DNA from: Actinomycetota bacterium
GTDB lineage: Bacteria > Actinomycetota > UBA4738
Assembly: GCA_005885015.1 (NCBI GenBank)
Contig: VAYG01000035.1
Span: forward strand, 1 to 15,299
Reading direction: 5' to 3'
DNA: 15,299 nucleotides
The translations under genes were made by a program, and so were the position numbers. Shown here piece after piece: positions 6,783 to 14,379 of the stretch; position 1 is the first letter of the stretch, and the number at the start of each line of letters is the position of its first letter. The notes below the pieces were generated by a model that did no database searches, was not told the DNA's origin, and saw only the letters and a list, made by a program, of their open reading frames with translations.

Positions 6783-7172
6783 ATGCCGAGCAAGACACCC
6801 CTGACAACCAAGGAGATCAAGGAGCTGAAGGAACAGCTCCTCGAAGAGCGTCGGGACCGCCGGGCCCAGTTCGATGAGCTGCAGCAGTCCACCTTCGGGA
6901 CCAACCAGTCCGATCTCACGGGAGAGATGGGCTTCGACGAGGAGTACGCGGACGCCGGGACCGCCACGTTCGAGCGCGAACGGGACCTCTCGCTGCTCAA
7001 CAACCTGCGCGACCTCGTGGAGAGGATCGACAAGGCCCTGGCCAAGATCGAGGACGGGACGTACGGGGTGTGCGACCGATGCGGCAAACCCATCGAGAAG
7101 GCGCGCCTGAAGTACCTCCCGTACGCAAATCTCTGCATCAAGGACAAGCAGGCGGAAGAGCGCGTCCGCTGA
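6783..7172 (+). CDS. DksA/TraR-type C4 zinc-finger protein
   Basis: This is a 129-aa protein of the TraR/DksA family, whose members bind in the RNA polymerase secondary channel or act as general transcription modulators. An N-terminal helical region with many charged residues (about 7-90, including KEIKELKEQLLEERRDRR) would form the coiled-coil hairpin. The C-terminal finger begins CDRCG (C97, C100), continues KPIEKARLKYLPYANLC (C118), but the expected fourth Cys is D121 (CIKD). Acidic residues in the middle (EEYAD, 53-57) are typical of actinobacterial members. I chose ATG 6783; the frame is open back to 6675 but that part is not family-like and overlaps the ileS promoter region. No Shine-Dalgarno sequence is visible before it. 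It precedes lspA by 4 bases, a common arrangement in actinobacteria. The exact target is unknown. Confidence 0.88.
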   Translation: MPSKTPLTTKEIKELKEQLLEERRDRRAQFDELQQSTFGTNQSDLTGEMGFDEEYADAGTATFERERDLSLLNNLRDLVERIDKALAKIEDGTYGVCDRCGKPIEKARLKYLPYANLCIKDKQAEERVR

Positions 7173-7176
7173 CGGC

Positions 7177-7635
7177 GTGACCCGGCGCGACCACCTCGCC
7201 ATCACCCTGTATGCGGCCGCGGCCGGCGTGTACGCGCTCGACCGACTCACCAAGTGGCTGGCCCAGGAGCATCTCGCGGGGCGGCCACCGGTCGAGGTCA
7301 TCTCCGGTGTGGTCCGGCTGCGGTACACGACGAACACGGGTGGCGCCTTCGGGCTGTTCGGAGGGCAGGCCTGGCTGTTCTTCGGAGCGACGGTCCTCGT
7401 GTGCGGGGCCATCATGGTCGCGTCGACCCGCCTCGAGTCGGCGCCCTCGGCGGTCGGCCTCGGCCTGATCCTCGGCGGCGCCCTCGGGAACCTGACCGAC
7501 CGCGTGCTGCGAGGGCCGCTGGGCGTGATCGACTTCATCGACTTCCGGGTATGGCCGGTGTTCAACGCCGCCGACGCCGCCATCGTGATCGGCGCGATCA
7601 TCGTGGCCCTGGCGGGTTTGCGGCGCCGCACATGA
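7177..7635 (+). CDS. lspA: Lipoprotein signal peptidase (signal peptidase II)
   Basis: This membrane aspartic protease removes signal peptides from diacylglyceryl-modified prolipoproteins. The length is 152 aa with four hydrophobic segments (about 6-23, 64-82, 92-106, 127-148). Family motifs: DRLTKW (22-27), NTGGAFGLF (53-61), GALGNLTDRV (101-110), GVIDFIDF (116-123) and FNAADAAI (129-136). The catalytic aspartates are probably D119 and D133, with a shorter loop between them than in Pseudomonas LspA. GTG 7177 begins 4 bases after the stop of the DksA-like gene. The stop overlaps the start of rluD as ATGA. One likely client in this window is the substrate-binding lipoprotein at 14380. Confidence 0.95.
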   Translation: MTRRDHLAITLYAAAAGVYALDRLTKWLAQEHLAGRPPVEVISGVVRLRYTTNTGGAFGLFGGQAWLFFGATVLVCGAIMVASTRLESAPSAVGLGLILGGALGNLTDRVLRGPLGVIDFIDFRVWPVFNAADAAIVIGAIIVALAGLRRRT

Positions 7636-8549
7636 CGGAAGAGGCCGAGGCGGGGGAGCGCACCTCCTTCGTCGCCGAACCGGGTCGACTCGACGCGGTC
7701 GTCGCCGCCCGACTGGACCTTCCCCGCTCCGAGGCCCAGCGCCTGGTCGCCGGAGGAAGGGTCTCCGTGGACGGGAAGGCCCGTCCCAAGTCCCATCGCC
7801 TGGGCGGGGGCGAGCGGGTGGAGGTGGAGGTCTCGGCGCGGTCCGAGGTGGCGCCCGAGCCCGGACCGCTGCCTGTCCTCTACCAGGACGACCACCTGTT
7901 GGTCGTGTCGAAGCCGGCCGGGCTGGTGACCCACCCGACCGCGTCGAGGCGAACCGGGACCCTGGTGAACCGGCTCCTGGCACTGAGCGTCCCACTGGCG
8001 TCGGCCGGCGGCCCGGACCGGCCCGGCATCGTGCACCGCCTCGACGCCGGAACGTCGGGGGCGATCGTGGTGGCGAAGGACGACCGGACCCATGCCGCGC
8101 TGACCGACATGTTCCGCCGGCACGCCGTGGACCGGCGCTACCTGGCGCTGGTACGAGGGGCGGTGGAACCGGACCGCTTCCTGGTCGAGGCTCCGCTGGG
8201 GCGGCGGGCAGACCGCATCCTGGTCCGAGCGGTCACGGGGAAGGAAGCGGCGACCGAGATCGCCGTGCGGGAGCGCCTGGAGGGGTCAGCGCTGGTGGAG
8301 GCCAGGCCGAGAACGGGCCGGACCCACCAGATCCGCGTGCACCTCGCGGCGATCGGGCACCCCGTGCTCGGCGACCGGGCGTACGGGGGCGCGGGCACCG
8401 ACGCCTCGCGGCTCGGACTCACCCGTCCCTTCCTGCACTCCTGGAGAATCGCCTTCGACCACCCGATAACACGCGAGCGCGTCGAGGTGGAGGACCCGTT
8501 GCCCCAAGATCTTGAGGCGGCCCTGGGCCGCGCCCGAGCGGAAACGTGA
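7632..8549 (+). CDS. rluD: Ribosomal large-subunit pseudouridine synthase, RluA/RluD family
   Basis: This enzyme converts uridines to pseudouridine, most likely in 23S rRNA. The length is 305 aa. An S4 RNA-binding domain covers about residues 16-72 (SEAQRLVAGGRVSVDGK). The catalytic domain has PVLYQDDHLLVVSKPAGLVTHP in outline, the active-site motif HRLDAGTSG with D138, a middle RYLALVRG, and RTGRTHQIRVHL with LGDRAYGG near the end. The ATG at 7632 overlaps the lspA stop; upstream frame is inside lspA. The lspA-rluD order is widespread. RluD itself modifies helix 69 positions in E. coli, but the family has several members with other targets, so the exact site is inferred only. Confidence 0.92.
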   Translation: MTEEAEAGERTSFVAEPGRLDAVVAARLDLPRSEAQRLVAGGRVSVDGKARPKSHRLGGGERVEVEVSARSEVAPEPGPLPVLYQDDHLLVVSKPAGLVTHPTASRRTGTLVNRLLALSVPLASAGGPDRPGIVHRLDAGTSGAIVVAKDDRTHAALTDMFRRHAVDRRYLALVRGAVEPDRFLVEAPLGRRADRILVRAVTGKEAATEIAVRERLEGSALVEARPRTGRTHQIRVHLAAIGHPVLGDRAYGGAGTDASRLGLTRPFLHSWRIAFDHPITRERVEVEDPLPQDLEAALGRARAET

Positions 8550-8559
8550 AGGAGGCAGC

Positions 8560-8892
8560 GTGAGCCAGACCATCGCGATCATCTTGAAGTTCCGGGACGA
8601 CATGGCCGGGCGGTTCGAGGAGATGTTCGAGGCGGAGATCCTGCCGCTATGGAACGCGTTCCTGGCCGAGGGCAAGTTCATCGAGGCTTCCCTGACTCCG
8701 GTCCAGGGAGGAGACCGCAGGCCCGAGGGGGAGCGCCACTACATCCTCCACGTCGAGGTCCCGGGGATGGCGGAGCACGAGGAGTTCGATGAGCACCCGA
8801 GATTCCTCGACTTCCTCCCGAGGGCCAAGGCGCTCCAGCCGGCCGAGCCGAACGTGTGGTTCGGCACCACCCTGTTCAAAGTGGGGGGCTGA
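8560..8892 (+). CDS. Conserved-looking hypothetical protein, 110 aa
   Basis: I do not recognise the family. The product is soluble, without signal peptide or membrane segments. The pattern is a beta strand (QTIAIILKF), a helix rich in Glu and Phe (FEEMFEAEILPLWNAFL), strands around EASLTP and HYILHVEVP, a second helix (HEEFDEHPRFLDFLPRAKAL) and a last strand near VWFGTTLFKV. This suggests a ferredoxin-like dimeric alpha-beta barrel, which is an inference. GTG 8560 is favoured by GGAGG at 8551-8555, 4 bases before it; an ATG at 8512 would overlap rluD. It starts 10 bases after rluD, so it probably belongs to the lspA-rluD operon. Its stop is 4 bases from the end of the convergent nuclease gene. 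Confidence 0.8.
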   Translation: MSQTIAIILKFRDDMAGRFEEMFEAEILPLWNAFLAEGKFIEASLTPVQGGDRRPEGERHYILHVEVPGMAEHEEFDEHPRFLDFLPRAKALQPAEPNVWFGTTLFKVGG

Positions 8893-8896
8893 CCGG

Positions 8897-10024
8897 CTAC
8901 CGGCGGGCCCGGGCCGGATCCTTCAGGTACAGCGAGTATTGGGTGCGGACCTCTTCCCGGGAGGCCAGGAGGGCGTCCTCCACGTCCGGCGGCAGCGACC
9001 GGCCCTCGATGAGGGAGGTGAGCTTCTTCGGGTCGACCGAGATAACCTGTTCCCACAGCCCGAGCGGCTCGAGGGTCCGCCGGATCCGCGCCTCGTCCGG
9101 GGCCGTCACGTGCATGGGCCGGCGATCGACCGCCGACCCGTCCGAGCCGTACAGCCGGCGGTACCCGTGCTCTTCGCAGAACGCGTTGATGAGCGCCCGC
9201 AGGTCCTCCAGCCGCCGATAGCGCTCCCAGTCCTCCCGCTTGAGGGCGATCCACTCGTCGACCATCTCGGTCATCCGTGGAGCGGGGTCGCCTTGCTCCC
9301 GCTCGTACTTGTGGCGGAAGAGGGGACAGACCGGCTGGAAGTCGCACCAGTCGCACAAGGGGTTCTGGCGCGCCTCGAACTTCCCGGCCGCGATGCGCTC
9401 CGCGACGACGGCGATCCGCCGCCGGAGGCGATCGGCGTCGGCCGTGGTGCGGACGGTGCTCATCCGCTCGCCTGGGAGGAGGAAGTACAACGTCAGCCGC
9501 TCGGGCTCGATCCCCCAGATCTCCCGGGCGGCCAGGTAATAGAGGGAGAGCTGGAGGTCCTGATCCACCACGGCCCTGGGAGGGAGCCGGCGGTTGGTCT
9601 TGTAGTCCACGATCTCGTAGCCGCCGCCGGGGATCCGGTCCATGCGGTCGATCATGCCGGTCAGCTGGACTCCCTCGACCTCGACGCTGAACCGGTACTC
9701 GAGCGCGGCCGGGATGCGGAACGAATCGGCGTTGGCCCGGTGGTACTCGGCCAGGATCTGCCGGGCGTGGTCGAGGTAGAGGAGCTCCTCGGAGGGGTCG
9801 CGGTACCCCTCGCTCGCCCACTCCAGCTGGAGCATCTCGTGAAGCTCCTCGAGGGAGGGCGCCACCGGTACCGGGCGGTCGTGGAAGCGGTACAGCGTCC
9901 GGTGCAGCGTGTCGCCGAAGGACAGGGCGGGCGAGCCCGACCTGGGCAGCTTGTCCTCGTACTGGAAGCGGTACTTGGCCGGACAGGTCTCGTAGGTGGA
10001 GATCGAGGAGTAGGAGAGCCTCAT
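8897..10024 (-). CDS. RecB/Cas4-like PD-(D/E)XK nuclease with probable Fe-S cluster
   Basis: This is a 375-aa protein of the PDDEXK_1 (RecB-like exonuclease) group. Seen: YSSISTYETCPAKYRFQY (5-22), FGDTLHRTL with H41, GMIDRMDR with D126, EIVDYKTN with D140 and K142, and QLSLYYLAA (158-166), which are the nuclease motifs in order. C14 plus C224, C227 and C233 (PLCDWCDFQPVC) match the four-cysteine Fe-S arrangement of AddB, Cas4 and related enzymes. A C-terminal part of about 125 residues after the cysteines is not assigned. ATG 10024 begins the conserved MRLSYSSIS and is preceded by AGGAG about 11 bases upstream; the frame extends to 10108 but that runs through the promoter region. Likely roles are DNA repair or end processing. 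No cas genes are near, so Cas4 function in CRISPR adaptation is not supported. Confidence 0.85.
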   Translation of the reverse strand: MRLSYSSISTYETCPAKYRFQYEDKLPRSGSPALSFGDTLHRTLYRFHDRPVPVAPSLEELHEMLQLEWASEGYRDPSEELLYLDHARQILAEYHRANADSFRIPAALEYRFSVEVEGVQLTGMIDRMDRIPGGGYEIVDYKTNRRLPPRAVVDQDLQLSLYYLAAREIWGIEPERLTLYFLLPGERMSTVRTTADADRLRRRIAVVAERIAAGKFEARQNPLCDWCDFQPVCPLFRHKYEREQGDPAPRMTEMVDEWIALKREDWERYRRLEDLRALINAFCEEHGYRRLYGSDGSAVDRRPMHVTAPDEARIRRTLEPLGLWEQVISVDPKKLTSLIEGRSLPPDVEDALLASREEVRTQYSLYLKDPARARR

Positions 10025-10041
10025 ACCGTAGAACGCTCCTC

Positions 10042-10071
10042 TTGAAACACGTCTGACCCGCAGTGTAAGCT
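10042..10071 (+). promoter_or_regulatory. Candidate sigma70-type promoter of dnaE
   Basis: On the plus strand TTGAAA (10042-10047) and TAAGCT (10066-10071) are separated by 18 bases. Transcription would start near 10078, about 110 bases before the dnaE ATG. It overlaps the candidate minus-strand promoter, so the two genes may compete for polymerase. The long leader holds a DnaA-box-like site and a GC-rich stretch ending in AGGAG before ATG 10189. Confidence 0.3.
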
Positions 10072-10091
10072 GCGAACGATCGAAATTACAA
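10062..10091 (-). promoter_or_regulatory. Candidate sigma70-type promoter of the nuclease gene
   Basis: On the minus strand TTGTAA (10091-10086) and TACACT (10067-10062) are separated by 18 bases. The start site would fall near 10055, giving a leader of about 30 bases that contains AGGAG before ATG 10024. The surrounding stretch is clearly more AT-rich than the rest of the window. This is read by eye only. Confidence 0.4.
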
Positions 10092-10101
10092 GGATGTAAG
10101 T

Positions 10102-10110
10102 TTATCAACA
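10102..10110 (+). promoter_or_regulatory. DnaA-box-like 9-mer upstream of dnaE
   Basis: TTATCAACA differs from the consensus DnaA box TTATCCACA at one position. It is single, lies in an AT-rich patch in the presumed dnaE leader, and is followed by GGTTTTCCCC. It may be a DnaA-responsive site or chance. Confidence 0.25.
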
Positions 10111-10188
10111 GGTTTTCCCCATTGCTCCGGTGGCGGCCCCCCTCCGCCCCCAGGAGCAGGTGGGCGGCCGGCCGTACCGTAGGAGCCG

Positions 10189-13100
10189 ATGAGCCCGGAG
10201 AGCTTCGTCCATCTCCACTCGCACAGCGAGTACTCGCTCCTGGACGGCGCCGCTCGCCTGAACGACCTCTGCGCCAAGGCCGCCGCGTTCGGGATGCCGG
10301 CCATCGCTCTGACCGACCACGGGACGATGTTCGGTTCGCTCGATTTCTACGAAGCGGCCAGGCGGCACGGGATCAGGCCCATCATCGGGGTCGAGGCGTA
10401 CGTCGCGCCCGGCCGGCGGTTCGACCGCACGCCGGGTGACAGCGAGGAGAAGTACCGCCACCTGACCCTCCTGGCCAGGGACGAACAGGGGTACCGGAAC
10501 CTCCTCCGGCTGGTCACCGACGCCCATCTCGAGGGCTTCTGGCACCGCCCCCGGATCGACAAGGAATTGCTGGCGGAGCGGGCCGGCGGCCTGATCGGCC
10601 TCTCCGGATGCCTGGCCTCCGAGACCGCCCGGCTCCTCCTGGCAGGACAGGACCGGAGGGCCCGCGACGTCGTGGGCGGCTTCGCCGACATCTTCGGGCC
10701 CGGCGGCTTCTACCTGGAAGTCCAGAGCCACGGCCTGGCCGAGCAACGACAGGTCAACCCCATGCTCGTCGAGCTGTCCCGGTCATCGGGCATCCCCCTG
10801 GTCGCCACCAACGACATCCACTACACCGAGAAAGAGCACGCCCGCCCCCACGACGTGCTCCTGTGCATCCAGCAGCAGAAGGTCCTCTCCGACACCAACC
10901 GGCTGAAGTTCGACACCGACGAGTTCTTCCTGAAGCCGGCCGATGAGATGCGGGCGCTGTTCGCGGAGCTGCCGGAAGCGTGCGACGCCACCCTGGACAT
11001 CGCTGAGGGGTGCGACCTCCGGATGGAATTCGGCGAGCTCCACCTCCCGCGGTTCGATCCGCCAGGGGGGAAGACCCTCGACGCCTACCTCCGGGACCTG
11101 GTGTTCGAGGGAGGAGCCCGGCGCTACGGAGAGGTCACCGAGGACATCCGCAACCGCATCGAGGGACCTCATCCGGTTCGCCCGGGACCACGGGATCCGG
11201 GTCGGCCCGGGCCGCGGGTCGGCCGCCGGCTCGGTGGTCAGCTACTGCCTCCAGATCACCGACCTGGACCCGCTCCGGTACGGCCTGATCTTCGAGCGAT
11301 TCCTGAACCCGGAGCGCAAGCAGATGCCGGACATCGACATGGACTTCGACGAACGCCGGCGGGACGAGGTCATCCGCTACGTCGCGGCCAAGTACGGCGC
11401 GGACCACGTGGCGCAGATCATCACGTTCCAGACGATCAAGGGGAAGCAGGGGATCCGCGACGCGGCGAGGGTCCTGGGCTTCCCCGCCATGTTCGGGGAC
11501 CGGCTGGCCAAGCTGTTCCCCCCGGCCCTGCTCGGCAGGGAGTACCCGATCGACCGGGCCCTGGAGCTGTCCCCCGAGCTGCGGGAGGCCTACGAGAAGG
11601 AACCCGAGGCCAAGGAGGTCATCGACACCGCTCGGGCCCTCGAAGGGCTCCGCCGAGAGGACAGCGTGCATGCGGCCGGTGTGGTGATCGCCGACGCGCC
11701 GCTCGTCAACTACCTGCCGCTGAAGCTGGCCAAGGACTCCCGGGACGACTCCCGCCGCATCGTCACCCAGTTCGACATGCACGGCGTGGAGAAGCTCGGC
11801 CTCCTCAAGATGGACTTCCTGGGCCTGCGGACCCTGTCCGTCATCGAGGACTCGGTGACGATGCTGAGGGCCAAGGGCATCGAGCTCGACATCGATCACG
11901 TTCCCCTCGACGACGCCGAGGCGTATCGAATGCTCCAGGCCGGTGACACGACCGGGGTCTTCCAGCTGGAGGGCGCCGGTATGCGGGACCTCATCCGAAA
12001 GCTCGCTCCGGATCGGTTCGAGGACCTCATGGCCCTGGTCGCCCTGTACCGCCCGGGTCCACTGAACGCAGGGATGCACGTCGAGTACGCGGAGCGGAAG
12101 CACGGGCGCAAGCCGGTCGTGTACCCGCACGCCGACCTCGAGCCGATCCTCTCCGAGACCTACGGGATCATCGTGTACCAGGAGCAGGTCATGCAGATCG
12201 CCGCGGCCATGTCCGGCTATTCGATGGGCGAGGCCGACCTGCTCCGCAAGGCCATGGGCAAGAAGATCCGCGAGGAGCTGATCCCGCACCGCAACCGGTT
12301 CGTGAAGGGGGCCGTGGAGGGGGGCTACTCGGAGCGATTGGCGCAGGACATCTTCGACCTGATCGTTCCCTTCGCCGACTACGGGTTCAACGCTTCCCAT
12401 GCGTGCGCCTACGCCTACGTGGCGTACCAGACCGCCTTCCTCAAGGCGCACCATCCCGTCGAGTACCTCTCGGCGCTGCTGACCAGCGTCCGCGACGACA
12501 AGGACAAGAAGCCCTACTACCTGAACGCGGGCCGGCTGATGGGCCTTCGGGTCCTGCCGCCGGACGTCAATCAGTCGGAGACCTACTTCACTCCCACCGA
12601 CGGCGACATCCGATACGGGCTGGCAGCCGTGCGCAACGTCGGAGAGGGGGTGGTGGCCCAGATCATCCGGGCTCGGCGGGACGGAGGGCCCTTCGTGTCC
12701 TTCACCGACTTCTGCCGCCGGGTCGACGCCGGCGTCCTGCACAAGAAATGCCTGGAGAGCCTGATCCTGGCGGGAGCCTTCGACGACCTCGGGTACACCC
12801 GGCAGGGAATGATGCAGACCAGCCGTGACGGCGTCCCCGCCTATCAGAAGATCGTGGAGCCGATCCTGTCCGATCGGCGAGCCGAGTCCATCGGCCAGGA
12901 GTCCTTCTTCGGCGGCGGCGGGCCGCTCCTCGACATCGACGAGTCGGTCCTGGCGGGGGATGAGTTTGAGAAGACCCAGTTCCTCCGGCACGAGAAGGAG
13001 ATGCTCGGCCAGTACGTCACCGACCACCCGCTCCTGGCGATCCGGGAGGCGCTGAGCCGGCAGACCGACATGGACATCTCCGAGGTGGGTGGGCTCGGGG

Positions 13101-13666
13101 ACGGCGACGTCGTCCGAGTGGCCGGCATCGTCTCCGCCCTGGGCCGCCGCTACACCAAGCGCGGCGATCCCTACGCGGTCTTCCGGCTGGAGGACCTCAC
13201 CGGTGGCGTGGGGATCGTGGCCTTCCCGTCGGTGTTCGACTCGATCACGCACCTGCTGGCCCCCGACGGCATCGTCCTGGTCAAGGGAAGGGCGGATCTT
13301 CGAGGCCGGGAGCTCCAGCTGGTGGCGCTGGAGATCGCCGAGCCCGACGTGACCGCCGCCGCCGGGGAATCCGCGGCGGCCGGGGTCGCCCGGCGGCCGG
13401 CCGACCCCCTGGTGGTCGACCTCTCGCCCTCGACCTGCACCGGCGGCTTGATCGCGCGGGTGAGGGAGGTTCTGTCGACCCACCCGGGCCAGGTCCCCGT
13501 GGTGCTTCGCCTGGTGGACGACGGCCACGTGACCCGCTTGCGGGTGGGCGACGAGTACCGGGTGGATGGGTCGCCGGCCCTCCTGGCGGAGCTTCAGCGC
13601 CTGGTGGGAACGGACGCCGCCAGGCTGGAGAGCGGGGCCGAGCTCGCCGCCAACGCGGCCCGCTGA
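10189..13666 (+). pseudogene. dnaE: DNA polymerase III subunit alpha (dnaE), disrupted by an internal deletion with frameshift
   Basis: This is the replicative polymerase catalytic subunit. The N-terminal part (10189-11163) holds the PHP domain with HLHSHSEYS, LTDHGT, IIGVEAYV, YRHLTLLA, LSGC and NDIHY, so the PHP metal ligands look complete. The C-terminal part (11165-13666) is in the next frame and starts DLIRFARDHGIRVGPGRGS, with the catalytic acid motif MPDIDMDFDE (11324-11352), the third-acid region KMDFLGLRTL, helix-hairpin-helix, and an OB-fold with YTKRGDPYAVFRLEDLTGG. At the join, RNRIE passes straight to DLIRF. Related proteins have about 19 residues there, roughly ELxVIxxMGFxxYFLIV, so about 56 bases seem lost. 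With the gap filled the length would be about 1177 aa, normal for DnaE1. Everything else looks intact, so a sequence or assembly error is as likely as a true pseudogene. ATG 10189 follows AGGAG. Confidence 0.88.
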
Positions 13667-13704
13667 CCGGACGGTCTCCCCGTTGCGGGACGGATCAGGT
13701 CCGG
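13667..13704. terminator. Possible shared hairpin between convergent dnaE and anti-sigma-like gene
   Basis: CCGGAC (13667-13672) pairs with GTCCGG (13699-13704), and inner bases GTC/CCC can pair with GGG/GAC around CGTTGC. There is no T-run on either strand, and the right arm lies inside the end of the minus-strand gene. It is the only candidate for ending transcription in this 28-base spacer. Confidence 0.25.
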
Positions 13705-14102
13705 CATTTCACCAGGCGGACCAGCGTCCCCGGGCGGCGCTGCGTTCCCTCCTCGATCGTCAGCCGGTCCACCAGGGCCATCATCAGCGGGATGCCGTGG
13801 CCGCCACGGCCTTCGACCTCGGCGATCCGGACCCGCTTCTTGAAGATGCCGGTGTCCCGCACCTCGATCTCCACGCACTCCCCATCCCTCGCCCATGAGA
13901 GCTGGATGGCCGCGGTGGTCGTGTGGATGATGGAGTTCGCCGCCGCCTCCGACACCGCCAGGAGGAGGTCGTTGGTCATCTGCTCGGGGAGTGAAGCCGC
14001 GGCCGCGTGCTCCCGGACGAATTGGCGGATCTCGAACAGCGCCGAGGGATGCGCCCGGAACGACCGCATATCGGGCACGATCGTTCTATCGTCGAACTTC
14101 AT
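13695..14102 (-). CDS. Anti-sigma factor/ATP-binding protein, RsbW-like (HATPase_c_2)
   Basis: This is a single-domain GHKL ATPase-fold protein of 135 aa, like RsbW/SpoIIAB serine kinases that bind and release sigma factors or phosphorylate anti-anti-sigma factors. The N-box is seen as LLLAVSEAAANSIIH with E52 and N56. The G1 box is EIEVRDTG with D83 and G85, and the G2 box is EGRGGHGIPLMMALVDRL with several glycines (100-103). The end GTLVRLVK is typical. ATG 14102 gives a family-sized product. ATG 14069 is an alternative, and the frame opens back to 14207 without family sequence. None of the starts has a good ribosome site. No sigma factor or STAS-domain partner gene is in the window, so its partner is unknown. 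It runs divergent from the substrate-binding protein gene. Confidence 0.85.
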   Translation of the reverse strand: MKFDDRTIVPDMRSFRAHPSALFEIRQFVREHAAAASLPEQMTNDLLLAVSEAAANSIIHTTTAAIQLSWARDGECVEIEVRDTGIFKKRVRIAEVEGRGGHGIPLMMALVDRLTIEEGTQRRPGTLVRLVKCRT

Positions 14103-14379
14103 TGGCGGGACGTCGGGACCATACGGCTCCGGGTCCGGCCGCTGCAAACTGAGCCGGTCAAGGGGGTGCTCTGTGGGAAAGCCGTCCGGCGGCCGCCTTG
14201 CGTACAACCCTTATGGCGGGACCCGGGAAGCGATGCCCGGTTTGCTGCGGCTGACCTGGAGTTTCTACCTCGTATGTGGTATGAGATGCCCGACTCGCCA
14301 GGGGGGCAAGCCATCGCACGTGGTTCCGCTCCCTGCTGGGCCGATGAGAGCTGGGGACCATCCCCAGGGAGGAGGGAGC
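14103..14379. other. Divergent intergenic region, 277 bases
   Basis: This spacer separates two divergent genes and must hold both promoters. I see no convincing -35/-10 pair on either strand. A plus-strand candidate is TTGCTG (14242-14247) followed 17 bases later by CTACCT, which is weak. The 3' part contains inverted repeats next to the ribosome site of the downstream gene. It matches no riboswitch class I can recall. Confidence 0.5.
14351..14367 (+). promoter_or_regulatory. Hairpin abutting the ribosome site of the substrate-binding protein gene
   Basis: CTGGGGA and TCCCCAG form a perfect 7-bp stem with loop CCA, ending directly at the Shine-Dalgarno run GGAGGAGGGAG before ATG 14380. A second inverted repeat, CTCCCTG (14329-14335) with CAGGGAG (14365-14371), would instead cover part of that run. 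The two share bases 14365-14367 and so exclude each other. Confidence 0.45.

Noticed and set aside
6516..8123. A 535-codon open frame on minus across the DksA-like gene, lspA and rluD
   Set aside because: It crosses three clear plus-strand genes and shows no family features.
8897..10024. Cas4 of a CRISPR system
   Set aside because: The cysteine and nuclease motifs are similar, but there are no repeats, spacers or other cas genes in the window.
11158..11172. Programmed ribosomal frameshift in dnaE
   Set aside because: About 19 conserved residues are missing at the join, which a frameshift cannot restore, and there is no slippery run at the site.
11158..11172. Intein or split-dnaE junction, as in cyanobacteria
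   Set aside because: There is no intein sequence on either side; the two parts are contiguous with bases lost, not gained.
11135..13528. A 797-codon open frame on minus across dnaE
   Set aside because: Shadow of dnaE in high-GC DNA; no recognisable motif, and the sense frame has all polymerase motifs.
14240..14350. A known riboswitch class upstream of the substrate-binding protein gene
   Set aside because: I compared it from memory with TPP, SAM, cobalamin, c-di-GMP, c-di-AMP and glutamine motifs and found no matching conserved core.
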